NCBI GenBank assembly: GCA_965232165.1
Contig: CBDDOY010000002.1
Location: 248,001-312,000, forward strand
Reading direction: 5' to 3'
DNA: 64,000 nt
Source of the DNA: UBA2779 sp965232165
GTDB lineage: Bacteria > Spirochaetota > Spirochaetia > DSM-2461
Part shown: positions 9,286 through 17,588 of the stretch, piece by piece
Position numbering within the stretch: position 1 is the stretch's first letter
Layout of the letters: each line of letters begins with the position of its first letter
Translations under genes and position numbers: made by a program
The notes under the pieces: generated by a model
Database searches by the model: none
Told to the model about the DNA's origin: nothing
Seen by the model: only the letters and a program-made list of their open reading frames with translations

Positions 9286-9550
9286 GCAGACAGCGGATTA
9301 TGAGCCGCCAGAAGAGTTGAGGGAGTCCTTTGAGCAGTATCCAGCCTTTCACCAATTGCCCGAAGGTAGAAGACGAGGGCGCCTGCTCCATTTTACCGGG
9401 CCCAGACAGGCCAAAACCCGATTGGCGCGAATCGAAAAATGTCAGGAACGTATTCTGAACGGTAAAGGACTGTGGGATTGTATTTGCGGACTGTCCAAGC
9501 GAATGCCCGGTGCGATAGGCCGCATATACTTAAATTTGATTGGAGAATAA
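9230..9550 (+). CDS. YdeI/OmpD-associated-like protein, C-terminal domain only
   Basis: This 106-residue frame contains PPEELRESFEQYPA followed by a basic RRRGRLLHF and ETR-like KTRLARIEKCQERILNGKGLW. That is the pattern of the C-terminal domain of YdeI/OmpD-associated proteins, a family named for bacteriocin protection but of uncertain function. An AAAGGAG near 9211-9217 supports ATG 9230, which lies inside the 3' end of the araC-like gene. The N-terminal domain common in the family is absent and the last 20 residues are atypical, so it could be a remnant. Confidence 0.5.
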   Translation: MNGQDGRPFYRAGSRPEYKQTADYEPPEELRESFEQYPAFHQLPEGRRRGRLLHFTGPRQAKTRLARIEKCQERILNGKGLWDCICGLSKRMPGAIGRIYLNLIGE

Positions 9551-9554
9551 TGAT

Positions 9555-10451
9555 ATGGATTTTACAGGCGGCATGCATCTGAAACCGTCCATCTGGTTTG
9601 ATACTCAGGCAGGGGAGGCGGCAGCCTTTTACACACGATTGTTTCCTGATTCTCGGATTGAAGATATTCTCAGCCTTCCGGATATCCCTTCAGGGGAGGT
9701 TGAATTGGTATCCTTTTCACTGTCCGGCATCTCTTTTGAGGCCATGTCCGCAGGACCCTATGCGGCCCTTAATCCGGCCATTTCCTTCATTATTGCCTGT
9801 GACTCGGCCGAAGAATTTGACCATTACTGGAATCACTTAAGCCAAGAAGGAAAGACATTGACGGTGCCCGGCAAATACGGATTCAGTGAACGATACGGCT
9901 GGATTCAGGATCAATTCGGTGTTTCCTGGCAGCCGATGCTGACGAGGGCTGAAGGTGATCCACGCCCCAAAATTGTCCCGGCACTGCTGTTTTCTGGAAA
10001 CCATTCAGGCAAAGCAGCGTCCGCCAGGCAGCAGTATCATCAAGTAATGCCGGACTCCGAACTGGGTACCTATATTCCCTATCCGAAACAGCAGTTATCC
10101 GATGGCCCAGAAAAGACAATGTTTTCAGATATGCGAATCCTGAATCAGCATGTCGCGCTGATGGATAACCCCCTAGAGAGTGGTTTTCCTTTCAATGAAG
10201 CCATTTCCCTGGCCCTTTACTGCGACACTCAGGAACAGGTGGATTTTTTGTTTTCCGCTCTCTCCCTAGATCCCAAGGCGGAGCAATGCGGCTGGTTGAA
10301 AGACAGCTTCGGTGTTTCCTGGCAGATAGTGCCCAAACAGTTTAACTGGATGATTAAACATGGCAGTAAACGTCAGATTAAGCAGGTTATCGAAGCAGTG
10401 CTGAAAATGAAGAAACCGGATATCTCAGTACTAGAGTCTGCTTACAGATAG
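9555..10451 (+). CDS. PhnB-like (VOC superfamily) tandem-domain protein
   Basis: Two PhnB-type VOC/glyoxalase domains lie in tandem, residues about 5-135 and 140-290. Each begins with a beta strand (PSIWFDTQAGEAAAFY; PALLFSGNHSGKAA) and ends with a GW-DxFGVSWQ segment (GWIQDQFGVSWQ, GWLKDSFGVSWQ). The true substrate is unknown for this family, often labelled 3-demethylubiquinone-9 3-methyltransferase-like. ATG 9555 is chosen because GGAG lies nine bases upstream; a TTG at 9540 would extend it by five codons. It starts four bases after the YdeI-like stop. Confidence 0.85.
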   Translation: MDFTGGMHLKPSIWFDTQAGEAAAFYTRLFPDSRIEDILSLPDIPSGEVELVSFSLSGISFEAMSAGPYAALNPAISFIIACDSAEEFDHYWNHLSQEGKTLTVPGKYGFSERYGWIQDQFGVSWQPMLTRAEGDPRPKIVPALLFSGNHSGKAASARQQYHQVMPDSELGTYIPYPKQQLSDGPEKTMFSDMRILNQHVALMDNPLESGFPFNEAISLALYCDTQEQVDFLFSALSLDPKAEQCGWLKDSFGVSWQIVPKQFNWMIKHGSKRQIKQVIEAVLKMKKPDISVLESAYR

Positions 10452-10566
10452 ATAGGACCGGCGATCAGAGTCCCTGATCATGGAAATTATCTGGTTTACA
10501 ATTTCTATAAAGGCCGTTAAACTCAAGCCTCTTGTTGTTTAGTAGATGGATTGTGAGGTGCTAATT

Positions 10567-11220
10567 ATGTCAATGTCACATGAAACCCGTAAAATTTACA
10601 GTCAAATTTGCAAGGATACTGCAGGGCGCCTAAAAATGGGTGAACTGAAGCAGTTGGCAAAGAGAATTAAACGGAATCACGATATGGCCCTGGAACTATG
10701 GGCGGCAGGAGACTATTATCCCCGGCTTTTTTCTGTTTTAATCATGGATTATAAGGCACTCACCCAACCGTTCATTGAGAGACTTGTCGAGGATCTGACT
10801 GTTCAGAATTTTGAGGAGCGAAATCAAATTACAGAATGGCTGCTAGCGAATCAATTAATGAAAAATAAAGCCACGGTGCGCTTGCTTGAAACCTGGGAAA
10901 ACCATCCGCAGCCGCTGCTGCAGCGTCTTTTCTGGTACTATCAGGCACGATTGCGCTGGACGGGCCAAATACCTCCAGCCAACACTAGGGAATTGCTTCA
11001 TTCCCTCGAAGAGAAAATGGCTGACGCAAAACCAGAAGTGCAATGGGCCATGAATTTCTGTGCCGGTCAAATTGGCGTGCGTGAACCCGAATTTCAGTCC
11101 AGATGTATTGCACTGGGTGAAAAAATAGGTCTTTATAAATATGATCCTGTTTCAAAAGGATGTACACCAAACTATCTGCCGGAGTTCATCAGAATAGAAT
11201 ATGCCAAGCTTCAAAAATGA
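10567..11220 (+). CDS. DNA alkylation repair (AlkD-like) HEAT-repeat protein
   Basis: The helical-repeat pattern and length (217 residues) fit the AlkD/DNA alkylation repair family: AKRIKRNHDMALELWAAG, then ITEWLLANQL, ending PNYLPEFIRIEYAK. Members are cytoplasmic glycosylases for bulky or cationic alkylated bases, though several homologues lack activity. GAGGTG about eight bases before ATG 10567 supports this start over ATG 10546. A small GATCAG/CTGATC hairpin lies in the 95-base gap upstream. Confidence 0.75.
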   Translation: MSMSHETRKIYSQICKDTAGRLKMGELKQLAKRIKRNHDMALELWAAGDYYPRLFSVLIMDYKALTQPFIERLVEDLTVQNFEERNQITEWLLANQLMKNKATVRLLETWENHPQPLLQRLFWYYQARLRWTGQIPPANTRELLHSLEEKMADAKPEVQWAMNFCAGQIGVREPEFQSRCIALGEKIGLYKYDPVSKGCTPNYLPEFIRIEYAKLQK

Positions 11221-11304
11221 TTGTAAACAGTCTGACTCAAAACCAATTCAGGGGTGTTCATGCTATGGAATTTATGAAAATTCAAAATAGACAAAGGAGG
11301 CATT

Positions 11305-11760
11305 ATGAAAATTTCCTGTAAAATTTCAATCGGCAAATCTTCAGAAGAGGTGTGGAAAGTTATTTCCGATATCGAGAATGCCAAGACATACATTTCAGGC
11401 ATTACCGAGCTGACCGTTCTGAGCAAACCGGATGAAGGACTGGTCGGCTTGAAATGGAAGGAAACTCGGGTTATGTTTGGCAAAGAAGCCGATGAAACCA
11501 TGTGGATTACGGATGCCAAAGAAAATGAATTTTACACCACGCGTGCGGAAAGTCATGGCATGATTTATAAAACGCGGCTCAAATTGAATGAAGAGAAAAG
11601 TGGAACCGTCCTGGAAATGACCTTTGAGGGAAGAAGTCAGTCAGCGATAATGAGGATCCTAGCTGCTCCAATGGGCTTTCTGATGAAAAATTCAATGAAA
11701 AAAGCCCTGTATAAAGATCTGGAAGATATAAAGACTTTCTGTGAGTCTAACCATAAATAA
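11305..11760 (+). CDS. SRPBCC-family (polyketide cyclase/START-like) protein
   Basis: The 151-residue protein starts with a SRPBCC-type beta strand (ISCKISIGKSSEEVWKVISD). It continues with the typical alternation of strands and a long C-terminal helix (MRILAAPMGFLMKNSMKKAL). The fold binds hydrophobic ligands; no specific substrate can be inferred. A clear AGGAGG lies upstream of ATG 11305. A second SRPBCC gene, now broken, starts 14 bases downstream, so the two were probably cotranscribed. Confidence 0.8.
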   Translation: MKISCKISIGKSSEEVWKVISDIENAKTYISGITELTVLSKPDEGLVGLKWKETRVMFGKEADETMWITDAKENEFYTTRAESHGMIYKTRLKLNEEKSGTVLEMTFEGRSQSAIMRILAAPMGFLMKNSMKKALYKDLEDIKTFCESNHK

Positions 11761-11774
11761 GAGATGATGCTATT

Positions 11775-12257
11775 ATGAAGACTGTAAAAATAATTGCTTC
11801 GGGGATTTTGGGTATCGTTGTAATTTTGGCAGCTTGAATGCCAAAAAATTTCTTCGTCAATTTCCTAAAGCTGTTTCTTAGAGGTGCCCTTAAAAAATCA
11901 GGACCATGACAGTCCCTGGCAGGCCATGGCCCCGGCAATGAAAAAACATACACAGGAACAGATGGCACGGCGGGTTTTGTTTCAGTTTGGATGGGCGGCA
12001 AAGACGTTGGCTCTGGCGGGCAGGAGATAAAAGCCCTGCTGCCGAACAAGCGAATTGATACCGAGTTGCGGTTAAAAGAACCCATGGAAACAACGTCAGA
12101 AGCCTGGTTCCTTCTGGAGGAACAGGACCAGATGACAAAGGTGATCTGGGGTCTTGCAGGAAACTTCTCCTATCCCATGAATCTCCTGATGCCGATTATG
12201 AATATGGATAAGTGGATTGGAGAGAATTACGAGAAGGGGTTCTCAAAACCCTATTAG
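11775..12257 (+). pseudogene. Second SRPBCC-family gene, disrupted by a mobile repeat and a frameshift
   Basis: ATG 11775 opens a hydrophobic N-terminus (KIIASGILGIVVILAA) that ends at a TGA at 11835, just before the 3' half of the mobile repeat (11841-11889). Homology resumes after the repeat with DSPWQAMAPAMKK. A frameshift near 11945 is needed to continue into YTGTDGTAGFVSVWMGG and on to IDTELRLKEPMETTSEAW and the C-terminus at 12257. Joined together the pieces give a membrane-anchored SRPBCC protein of the usual length. At least two lesions make it non-functional. Confidence 0.75.
11841..11889 (+). repeat. GGGCACCTC mobile repeat, copy A (3' half only)
   Basis: Only the conserved right part remains, from CAAAAAATTTCTTCG to GAGGTGCCC, followed by TTAA. 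The left half is deleted together with coding sequence of the surrounding SRPBCC gene. Confidence 0.8.
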
Positions 12258-12280
12258 AAAACTGATTCGGGGTATTAAGT

Positions 12281-12805
12281 ATGACTTACATTGGATTTTT
12301 GCGTGGAATCAATGTGGGCGGGCACAATATTCTGCCGATGCAGGACCTCAGAGATAGCCTGAAGCACAATGGATTTGAAACGGCAAGGACCTATATCCAG
12401 AGTGGAAATCTGGTCTTTGAGCACTCTGAAAGGGATTACGTATTACTGGAAACAAGGATTCAAGACATTATACGGCAGGATTTTCATTTTTCGCCTGAAG
12501 TGATGATCCGAAGAAAAGAGGCTGTTGAAAACATAATTGAGAAAAACCCATTTTCTGAACGGGTGGCTGACCCTAAATCCATGATTTTCTATTTTTTGAA
12601 ATTTGCGGTCAGCCAATGGGATGAAAAAAAATTACAGACATTGAAAAAGGAAACCGAGTCATTTCACCTGCTCGACGATGTTTTCTATTTATTTGCGCCT
12701 GAGGGCATCGGCCGATCAAAACTTGCAGCATCTGTTGAAAAGTGTCTGGAAGCGCCATGCACCGCCCGCAATCTGAATACGCTTAGAAAACTGCTATGGC
12801 TTTGA
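12281..12805 (+). CDS. DUF1697-family protein
   Basis: The 174-residue protein has the DUF1697 hallmarks FLRGINVGGHNILPM at the N-terminus and YIQSGNLVFE near residue 38. It ends with SKLAASVEKCL and ARNLNTLRKL. The family is widespread and uncharacterised. It begins 23 bases after the broken SRPBCC gene and its stop almost touches the next gene, in line with one transcript for this accessory run. Confidence 0.9.
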   Translation: MTYIGFLRGINVGGHNILPMQDLRDSLKHNGFETARTYIQSGNLVFEHSERDYVLLETRIQDIIRQDFHFSPEVMIRRKEAVENIIEKNPFSERVADPKSMIFYFLKFAVSQWDEKKLQTLKKETESFHLLDDVFYLFAPEGIGRSKLAASVEKCLEAPCTARNLNTLRKLLWL

Positions 12806-12816
12806 AGGATGCAGCA

Positions 12817-13275
12817 ATGAAGAAAATATCCTATCGGCAACTGCAGCCGGCTCAGGAAAAACCATTTCGAGAATTATTGACCCTGTTCGGGACGGTCTTT
12901 GAAATGGAAGAAGACTATTGCCAGAACCAGCCGGACTCAGCCTATATTCAAACCCTGCTTGAAAATCCCCACTTCATTGCACTGGCGGCACTGTCAGAAA
13001 ACAAGATTGTGGGCGGGCTCTGTGCCTACATTTTACCGAAATTCGAGCAGGCAAGAAGTGAGGCATACATTTATGACCTTGCAGTATCGGATCATTTTCG
13101 ACGCCGGGGAATCGCCACTGATCTTATTCTGAAGCTGAAAAAAATTGTGAAGGAAAAAGGGGTTTATGTAATTTTTGTGCAAGCAGACTGGGGAGATGAA
13201 CCGCCGATTAATCTGTATTCCAAGCTGGGCAGGAAAGAACAAGTCCTGCAATTTGATATTGAAGTTGAAGATTGA
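12817..13275 (+). CDS. GNAT acetyltransferase, aminoglycoside 3-N-acetyltransferase (AAC(3)-I)-like
   Basis: This 152-residue GNAT protein carries the sequence blocks typical of AAC(3)-I enzymes, which transfer acetyl from acetyl-CoA to the 3-amino group of gentamicin-type drugs. They are HFIALAAL, KIVGGLCAYILPKFEQARSE, YIYDLAVSDHFRRRGIATDL (acetyl-CoA loop RRRGIA) and VYVIFVQADWGDEPPI followed by LYSKLG. ATG 12817 follows AAGGAT and gives the usual family N-terminus; ATG 12796 would extend it by seven residues. Activity on a drug is an inference from family resemblance. Confidence 0.8.
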   Translation: MKKISYRQLQPAQEKPFRELLTLFGTVFEMEEDYCQNQPDSAYIQTLLENPHFIALAALSENKIVGGLCAYILPKFEQARSEAYIYDLAVSDHFRRRGIATDLILKLKKIVKEKGVYVIFVQADWGDEPPINLYSKLGRKEQVLQFDIEVED

Positions 13276-13334
13276 ATTTTACACAGATGCAATCAAAAGC
13301 AGAGTGAACGAAAAAAATATTTAAACACTCTTAA

Positions 13335-13496
13335 GGGCACCTCTAGAAACAGCTTTAGGAAATTGACGAAGAAATTTTTTGTCGATACAAGGCGGCAAAA
13401 GCTCAAGCGTAGCTTAAGCTTAGTTGAGCATTTTGACAACGCAGTAGCGGCGGAAAATTCGAGTCAAGAACTAAATGGGGGTTTTTAGAGGTGCCC
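13335..13496 (-). repeat. GGGCACCTC mobile repeat, copy B (complete)
   Basis: A 162-bp element in the reverse orientation relative to the other copies, flanked on both sides by TTAA (13331-13334 and 13497-13500), the target duplication. Inverted ends read GGGCACCTCTAGAAAC and GTTTTTAGAGGTGCCC. It separates the acetyltransferase gene from the TfoX-like gene. Confidence 0.88.
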
Positions 13497-13521
13497 TTAA
13501 ATATCAGGTGCCGTAGGACTG

Positions 13522-13752
13522 ATGAGAAATATAGGTCCAGTTACACAGCAGTGGCTAGCCGAAATTGACATTTATACGCTTAAAGATCTGAAACAAGCGG
13601 GTTCCGTCTTAACCTACCAGATGCTGAAGGAAAAATATCCGAAGAAGGTCAGTTTGAACCTGCTCTGGGGGGTAGAAGCGGCAATCAGGGATATGGACTG
13701 GCGGGAGTTAACTGCCGAGGATAAGGCGGCTTTGAAAAGCCAACTGAAATAA
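13522..13752 (+). CDS. Stand-alone TfoX C-terminal domain protein
   Basis: This 76-residue protein is a helical TfoX_C domain: MRNIGPVTQQWLAEIDI at the start, a helix-hairpin-helix-like middle (LKDLKQAGS) and LNLLWGVEAAIRDMDWREL near the end. In Haemophilus TfoX/Sxy regulates competence, but isolated C-terminal domains have unknown roles. A GTAGGA precedes ATG 13522. It lies immediately after mobile repeat copy B and closes the accessory run. Confidence 0.88.
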   Translation: MRNIGPVTQQWLAEIDIYTLKDLKQAGSVLTYQMLKEKYPKKVSLNLLWGVEAAIRDMDWRELTAEDKAALKSQLK

Positions 13753-13846
13753 TCGATATGAGATGAATCCCGCTTCGACCAAAGACTCAGTATTATTATG
13801 GATGTAGCCGCAACTTTTCAGACCCCATATTCAGTGCTTAAAAATC

Positions 13847-14180
13847 ATGAGATCCTTTGAAGATATACCCAGCCCCGGTCAGAATTTCTCTCCCCGGGGC
13901 ATAGCCCGCCTCAAAACTGCTCCTATGGCCATTTCCGTCAACTTTCATCGAGTGCTGTCCAAAGAATTCATCGACTCAGTTTTTTATGGTCTGGAGCAGC
14001 ATCCTTCTAAGTCCTTCTCTATGTATTTTTCCAGTACAGACAGCGTATCAGTATCTTTCTCAAACCTGTTTTCTGATGCAGTGTGAATCAAGACCATCTC
14101 CCTTTTGTATCGGTCTTGACATCACTTATTATACAGGAGGTTTTGCTTTTTTATCCCATCCTCAACTTTGGGTTATATCC
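13847..14180 (-). pseudogene. IS256-family 5' remnant (terminal repeat plus transposase N-terminus)
   Basis: Read on the minus strand from 14180, GGATATAACC and the following AAAGTTGAGGATGGGATAAAA parallel the right end of the intact IS256-family copies at 33.9 and 35.7 kb. An N-terminal transposase frame then starts near 14097 (TLSVLEKYIEKDLE). After a frameshift come RMLLQTIKN and HRSSFEAGYAPGREILTGAG, which resemble the early conserved part of IS256 transposases. Stops and frameshifts show it is dead, and everything downstream is missing. The rest of 13753-14216 shows nothing else. Confidence 0.6.
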
Positions 14181-14216
14181 CTGCTGCTGACACGGCTTCT
14201 GCATCGGAGTAGCGTC

Positions 14217-15110
14217 TTATTTTAGAAGTCCGGCAGCGAGTAAAAATTCCCGAGCCGCGTCGATGGGCTCTAAATCTCCCACATCGACACGATAGTTCAT
14301 CTCAATCATTTCCTCTTCGGTCAATACATCTTCGAGCGAGGTGATGATGCCTTCGATTTCAGGATACTTATCCAGGACATCTTGCCGGATTATGGGACAT
14401 AGGTTGTAGGGCGGAAAGAATTTTCTGTCATCTTCGAGAACAGCCAGATCGTATTTTCTAAGTTTGCCGTCCGTAGAATACACCTCTGCTATCTGCACTT
14501 CGCCCTGTTCTATTGCTTCGAAAGTGAGGCCCACCTCCATGATTTTTGCCATGGAGCGGTCGTAGTCAATGCCATATAATTCAGCCATCGCCACGATGCC
14601 GTCGCCTTCCCTGCTGGCAAATTCCTGTTCTATGGCAAATAGAGTGTCGGGATTGGCTTCTATATAACCGACGAGATCAGAGATGGCGTATAAGTTGTTG
14701 GCTTTGGCCGTCTCCTGTGTTACGGCCAGAGCATAGGTGTTATTGACATTGAATTTAGTCAGCCAGTTAAGACCATTACCGGCATCTTCAGCCTTAACGA
14801 GTCTGAACATTTCTTCCGTGTCATTCAATGCCTCTTTCTTCTTGAGATAGGTGCCCCAGGCGGTGCCGTTGTAGTCGACATAGAGATCAATTTGTCCGGT
14901 TAGAATGGCATTTCGAACGGCTGGCGAAGAAAGACCCATTTTCCGATTGACCTTGAAACCGTTGTCCTCAAGCAGAAGTGCCAAGACTTCATTAATAACA
15001 TACTGTTCGGTGAAATTTTTCCCGCCGATGGTGATGCTTTTGCCTTCTTTGGCACAGCCGCTAAGAACGAGTAAGAGGACGCATAATAAAACCGATAAAT
15101 ACTTTTTCAT
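14217..15110 (-). CDS. opuBC: Osmoprotectant (glycine betaine/choline-type) ABC binding lipoprotein
   Basis: The 297-residue lipoprotein has a signal peptide ending in LSGC (cysteine near residue 19). The OpuBC/OsmF-type binding domain follows: ITIGGKNFTEQYVINEVLALLLE near the N-terminus, DLYVDYNGTAW near residue 77 and PYNLCPIIRQDVL near 226. It is anchored outside the membrane and delivers quaternary amines to the two permeases. It is the last gene of a four-gene operon, 11 bases after the permease gene. The exact ligand (betaine, choline, carnitine) cannot be read by eye. Confidence 0.9.
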   Translation of the reverse strand: MKKYLSVLLCVLLLVLSGCAKEGKSITIGGKNFTEQYVINEVLALLLEDNGFKVNRKMGLSSPAVRNAILTGQIDLYVDYNGTAWGTYLKKKEALNDTEEMFRLVKAEDAGNGLNWLTKFNVNNTYALAVTQETAKANNLYAISDLVGYIEANPDTLFAIEQEFASREGDGIVAMAELYGIDYDRSMAKIMEVGLTFEAIEQGEVQIAEVYSTDGKLRKYDLAVLEDDRKFFPPYNLCPIIRQDVLDKYPEIEGIITSLEDVLTEEEMIEMNYRVDVGDLEPIDAAREFLLAAGLLK

Positions 15111-15121
15111 ATTTTCTCCTT

Positions 15122-15772
15122 TTATTTGTGGAACCTAAGTCCCGGTGATTCTATAACCCGACCCAAGAGTCCGAAGAGAAGGTCGAGTAGTATGGCCGTA
15201 AGCGAAACCGGCAACGCACCGGCCAATATGGTTGCGTTGTCGAACATTTTCAAACCGATGAAAATGATTTCCCCAAGACCGCCGGCGCCAATGGCAGTGG
15301 CAATGGTGGCCGTGCCGACTGCGACGACTGCGGCACTGCGTATGCCGGCAATGATGGGCGGGAGTGCCAGAGGTACTTCTACCTTCAGCAGAATCTGATT
15401 GCGGGTCATTCCCATTCCGAGTGCGGCATCAATCATCTTCCCGTCAATAGATATGATGGCCGACACTGTGTTGAAAAGAACAGGAACCGTGCAATAGATA
15501 GCCAATGCTATGATGGCCGGAGCCATTCCTATCCCCATGAGGAGGAATGCCAGGGCTATTACGGCGATGCTCGGCACCGATTGCATCGCCCCGGCGACTG
15601 CGACGATGATGGATTGGAGCCGCTCCCGCCCTGGCCGGGTAGCGATAACGGACATAACCAGGGAGAGGGTTGTCGCCATGCCAAGCGCCGCCAGTGTGAT
15701 CAAGAGATGCTCGCCCCATTTTGAGAGTATGTAGATATACTCTTTCTGGAAATAGTCGATAAATGCATTCAT
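15122..15772 (-). CDS. opuBB: Osmoprotectant ABC transporter permease
   Basis: This 216-residue OpuB/OpuC-type permease has five or so membrane segments (LLITLAALGMATTLSLVMS, SVPSIAVIALAFLLMGIG) and an EAA-like loop MIDAALGMGMTRNQILLKVEVPLALP near residue 120. Its GTG/ATG start overlaps the ATPase stop by four bases. It is the second of two permeases in the operon and forms the heteromeric pore with the product of 16902-17588. Confidence 0.9.
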   Translation of the reverse strand: MNAFIDYFQKEYIYILSKWGEHLLITLAALGMATTLSLVMSVIATRPGRERLQSIIVAVAGAMQSVPSIAVIALAFLLMGIGMAPAIIALAIYCTVPVLFNTVSAIISIDGKMIDAALGMGMTRNQILLKVEVPLALPPIIAGIRSAAVVAVGTATIATAIGAGGLGEIIFIGLKMFDNATILAGALPVSLTAILLDLLFGLLGRVIESPGLRFHK

Positions 15773-16905
15773 CGACTATTCACCTCGGAGTCGCTTTCCT
15801 CAAGATTCTCCTCTTCGATATGGTCTAGGGCATCCCGGAGATGCAGCACTCCCCGCAGATGTCCCTTAGCATCGGTTACAGGCAGGGCGGCCACTCCTGA
15901 GGTGATAACATGAATGATTGCTTCCCTGAGATTGGCATTGGAATGAATCGATTCAATTGGCTTGATCACACAGCCCTCGCCATCTGTATCCTCAATACTC
16001 TTGCGGTTAATATACCCCATTAGCCGCCCACCCGAATCAATAACGAAGCAGTAGCGGAACTGCTTCTCCTTCATCCGTTTCAATAGGCTTTCAGGCTTGA
16101 GCAGTTCATTCTCTGCCGCAGTAAGATAGTCATTGCTGATGATCTGAGTAATTCTAAGGGTTTCGAGGGAGTAGAGTGCCCGATCAGCGCCGAGGAGGTC
16201 TTCCACGAAGGGGCTTGCAGGGTTTTTTACCACATCAGCCGTAGAATCACACTGAATCACCTTGCCATGATCAAGGATGAGTATGCGGTCTCCCATCTTG
16301 ACGGCTTCCCGCACATCGTGGGTAACCATGACAATCGTCTTGCAGAGACTCTCCTGTATTTCAAGAAAGGCGTCTTGCAATATCTCCCTGTTTATCGGGT
16401 CGACGGCCCCGAAGGGCTCATCCATCAACAGAATATCGGGATCGGCCGCCAGGGCACGTACCACTCCGACCCGCTGTCTCTGACCGCCTGATAGCTGCAT
16501 TGGATACCGCTCTCTAAATAACCGGGGTTCGAGATTGATCAGATCGAGAAGCTCATCCGCCCGTTTGTTTATCCTGTCCTCAGTCCATTTAAGCAGTCTG
16601 GGAACCACTGCGATGTTTTCGTATATCGTCAGGTGAGGGAAGAGTCCTGTCTCCTGTATCACATAGCCGATACGCCGGCGTAGAGCAACCGGATTTGCCT
16701 TGAGAATGGATTCTCCGTAGAGCAGGATATCTCCTTGGCTAGGCTCCGTAAGGCGATTGATCATCCTCAAAGTTGTAGTTTTTCCACAGCCCGAGGGCCC
16801 TACAAGAACGGTAATTTCCTTTTCCATCAGAGAGCAGTTAAGATTGTCCACCGCAATGGTTTTCTCTGGACCAAAGGTTTTAGTGACATTTATGAACTCA
16901 ATCAT
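15769..16905 (-). CDS. opuBA: Osmoprotectant ABC transporter ATPase with CBS domains
   Basis: This is the ATPase subunit, 378 residues. Walker A GPSGCGKTT is near residue 37, signature LSGGQRQRVG near 138, Walker B ILLMDEP near 158 and the H-loop VTHDV near 191. The C-terminal third (about 245-365) has two CBS repeats (GYINRKSIED; AALPVTDAKGHLRG), which in OpuA-type transporters sense ionic strength or nucleotides. It overlaps both permease genes by four bases, so all are coupled. CBS regulation is family knowledge and not shown by this sequence. Confidence 0.93.
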   Translation of the reverse strand: MIEFINVTKTFGPEKTIAVDNLNCSLMEKEITVLVGPSGCGKTTTLRMINRLTEPSQGDILLYGESILKANPVALRRRIGYVIQETGLFPHLTIYENIAVVPRLLKWTEDRINKRADELLDLINLEPRLFRERYPMQLSGGQRQRVGVVRALAADPDILLMDEPFGAVDPINREILQDAFLEIQESLCKTIVMVTHDVREAVKMGDRILILDHGKVIQCDSTADVVKNPASPFVEDLLGADRALYSLETLRITQIISNDYLTAAENELLKPESLLKRMKEKQFRYCFVIDSGGRLMGYINRKSIEDTDGEGCVIKPIESIHSNANLREAIIHVITSGVAALPVTDAKGHLRGVLHLRDALDHIEEENLEESDSEVNSR

Positions 16906-17588
16906 TTCACCTCCTCGGCGGCCGATATATCCCTGCGGTACAGTTTCAATCCCGGACTGGTTATCGATTCTTCCAGCTTCATGAGAAGAGTATTCACTCC
17001 GATGCCGAGGAAGGCCACCGTGATGGCTCCCACCACTATCATCGCGATGGATGCACGGCTCAGTCCTGTGAAAATAAGATAACCAAGACTTTGGGAACCG
17101 ATCAAATAGGCAATGGTGGTCACTCCCACTCCCATGACAGCCGCATTGCGGACACCGGCCATGATGATAGGCAGGGAAATGGGCATGCGCACCTTGATAA
17201 GAATCTGAATCCGTCTCATTCCCATGCCGCGTGCCGCTTCCACCATTCGATGATCCACCGAGTGAATGGCCACGATGGTGTTGCGAATAATAGGTAGAAG
17301 AGAATAGAGAATGAGTGCTAACACCGTTGGAGGGCGGCCAATGCCGCTCCCAAACGGGGCTAAGAGCAAGAGCATGAACCCGAATAAGGCGACACTCGGA
17401 ATGGTCATGAGCAGATTGGCAAGCAAAAGCAATACCTTCCCCAGTCTCTGATTGAATGCCGCTATCACACCTAGCGGCACTCCTATGCCGACTGCAAGAG
17501 GGATGGCTATTCCAATGGTTAGCAAGTGGTCGAGAAGCCGGATGAGTATGGTTGAATAATTGTTGATGACATAATTAATTATTGACAT
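16902..17588 (-). CDS. opuBD: Osmoprotectant ABC transporter permease (first gene of operon)
   Basis: The protein has 228 residues if it starts at ATG 17588, where AAAGGAG lies five bases upstream. The frame stays open to 17654, but the added residues are hydrophilic and unlike the family. Membrane segments and an EAA-like loop (MVEAARGMGMRRIQILIKVRMPISLP) identify an OpuC/OpuB permease. Being first in the operon, it should follow the promoter in the 415-base gap upstream, where I could not place convincing -35 and -10 boxes. Confidence 0.88.
   Translation of the reverse strand: MSIINYVINNYSTILIRLLDHLLTIGIAIPLAVGIGVPLGVIAAFNQRLGKVLLLLANLLMTIPSVALFGFMLLLLAPFGSGIGRPPTVLALILYSLLPIIRNTIVAIHSVDHRMVEAARGMGMRRIQILIKVRMPISLPIIMAGVRNAAVMGVGVTTIAYLIGSQSLGYLIFTGLSRASIAMIVVGAITVAFLGIGVNTLLMKLEESITSPGLKLYRRDISAAEEVK

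Noticed and set aside
9230..13752. Integron cassette array suggested by the run of small same-strand genes including an AAC(3)-I-like gene.
   Set aside because: I looked between the genes for paired attC-type cores (RYYYAAC and GTTRRRY with a foldable stem) and found none; gaps are too short or the genes overlap, and no integrase is present.
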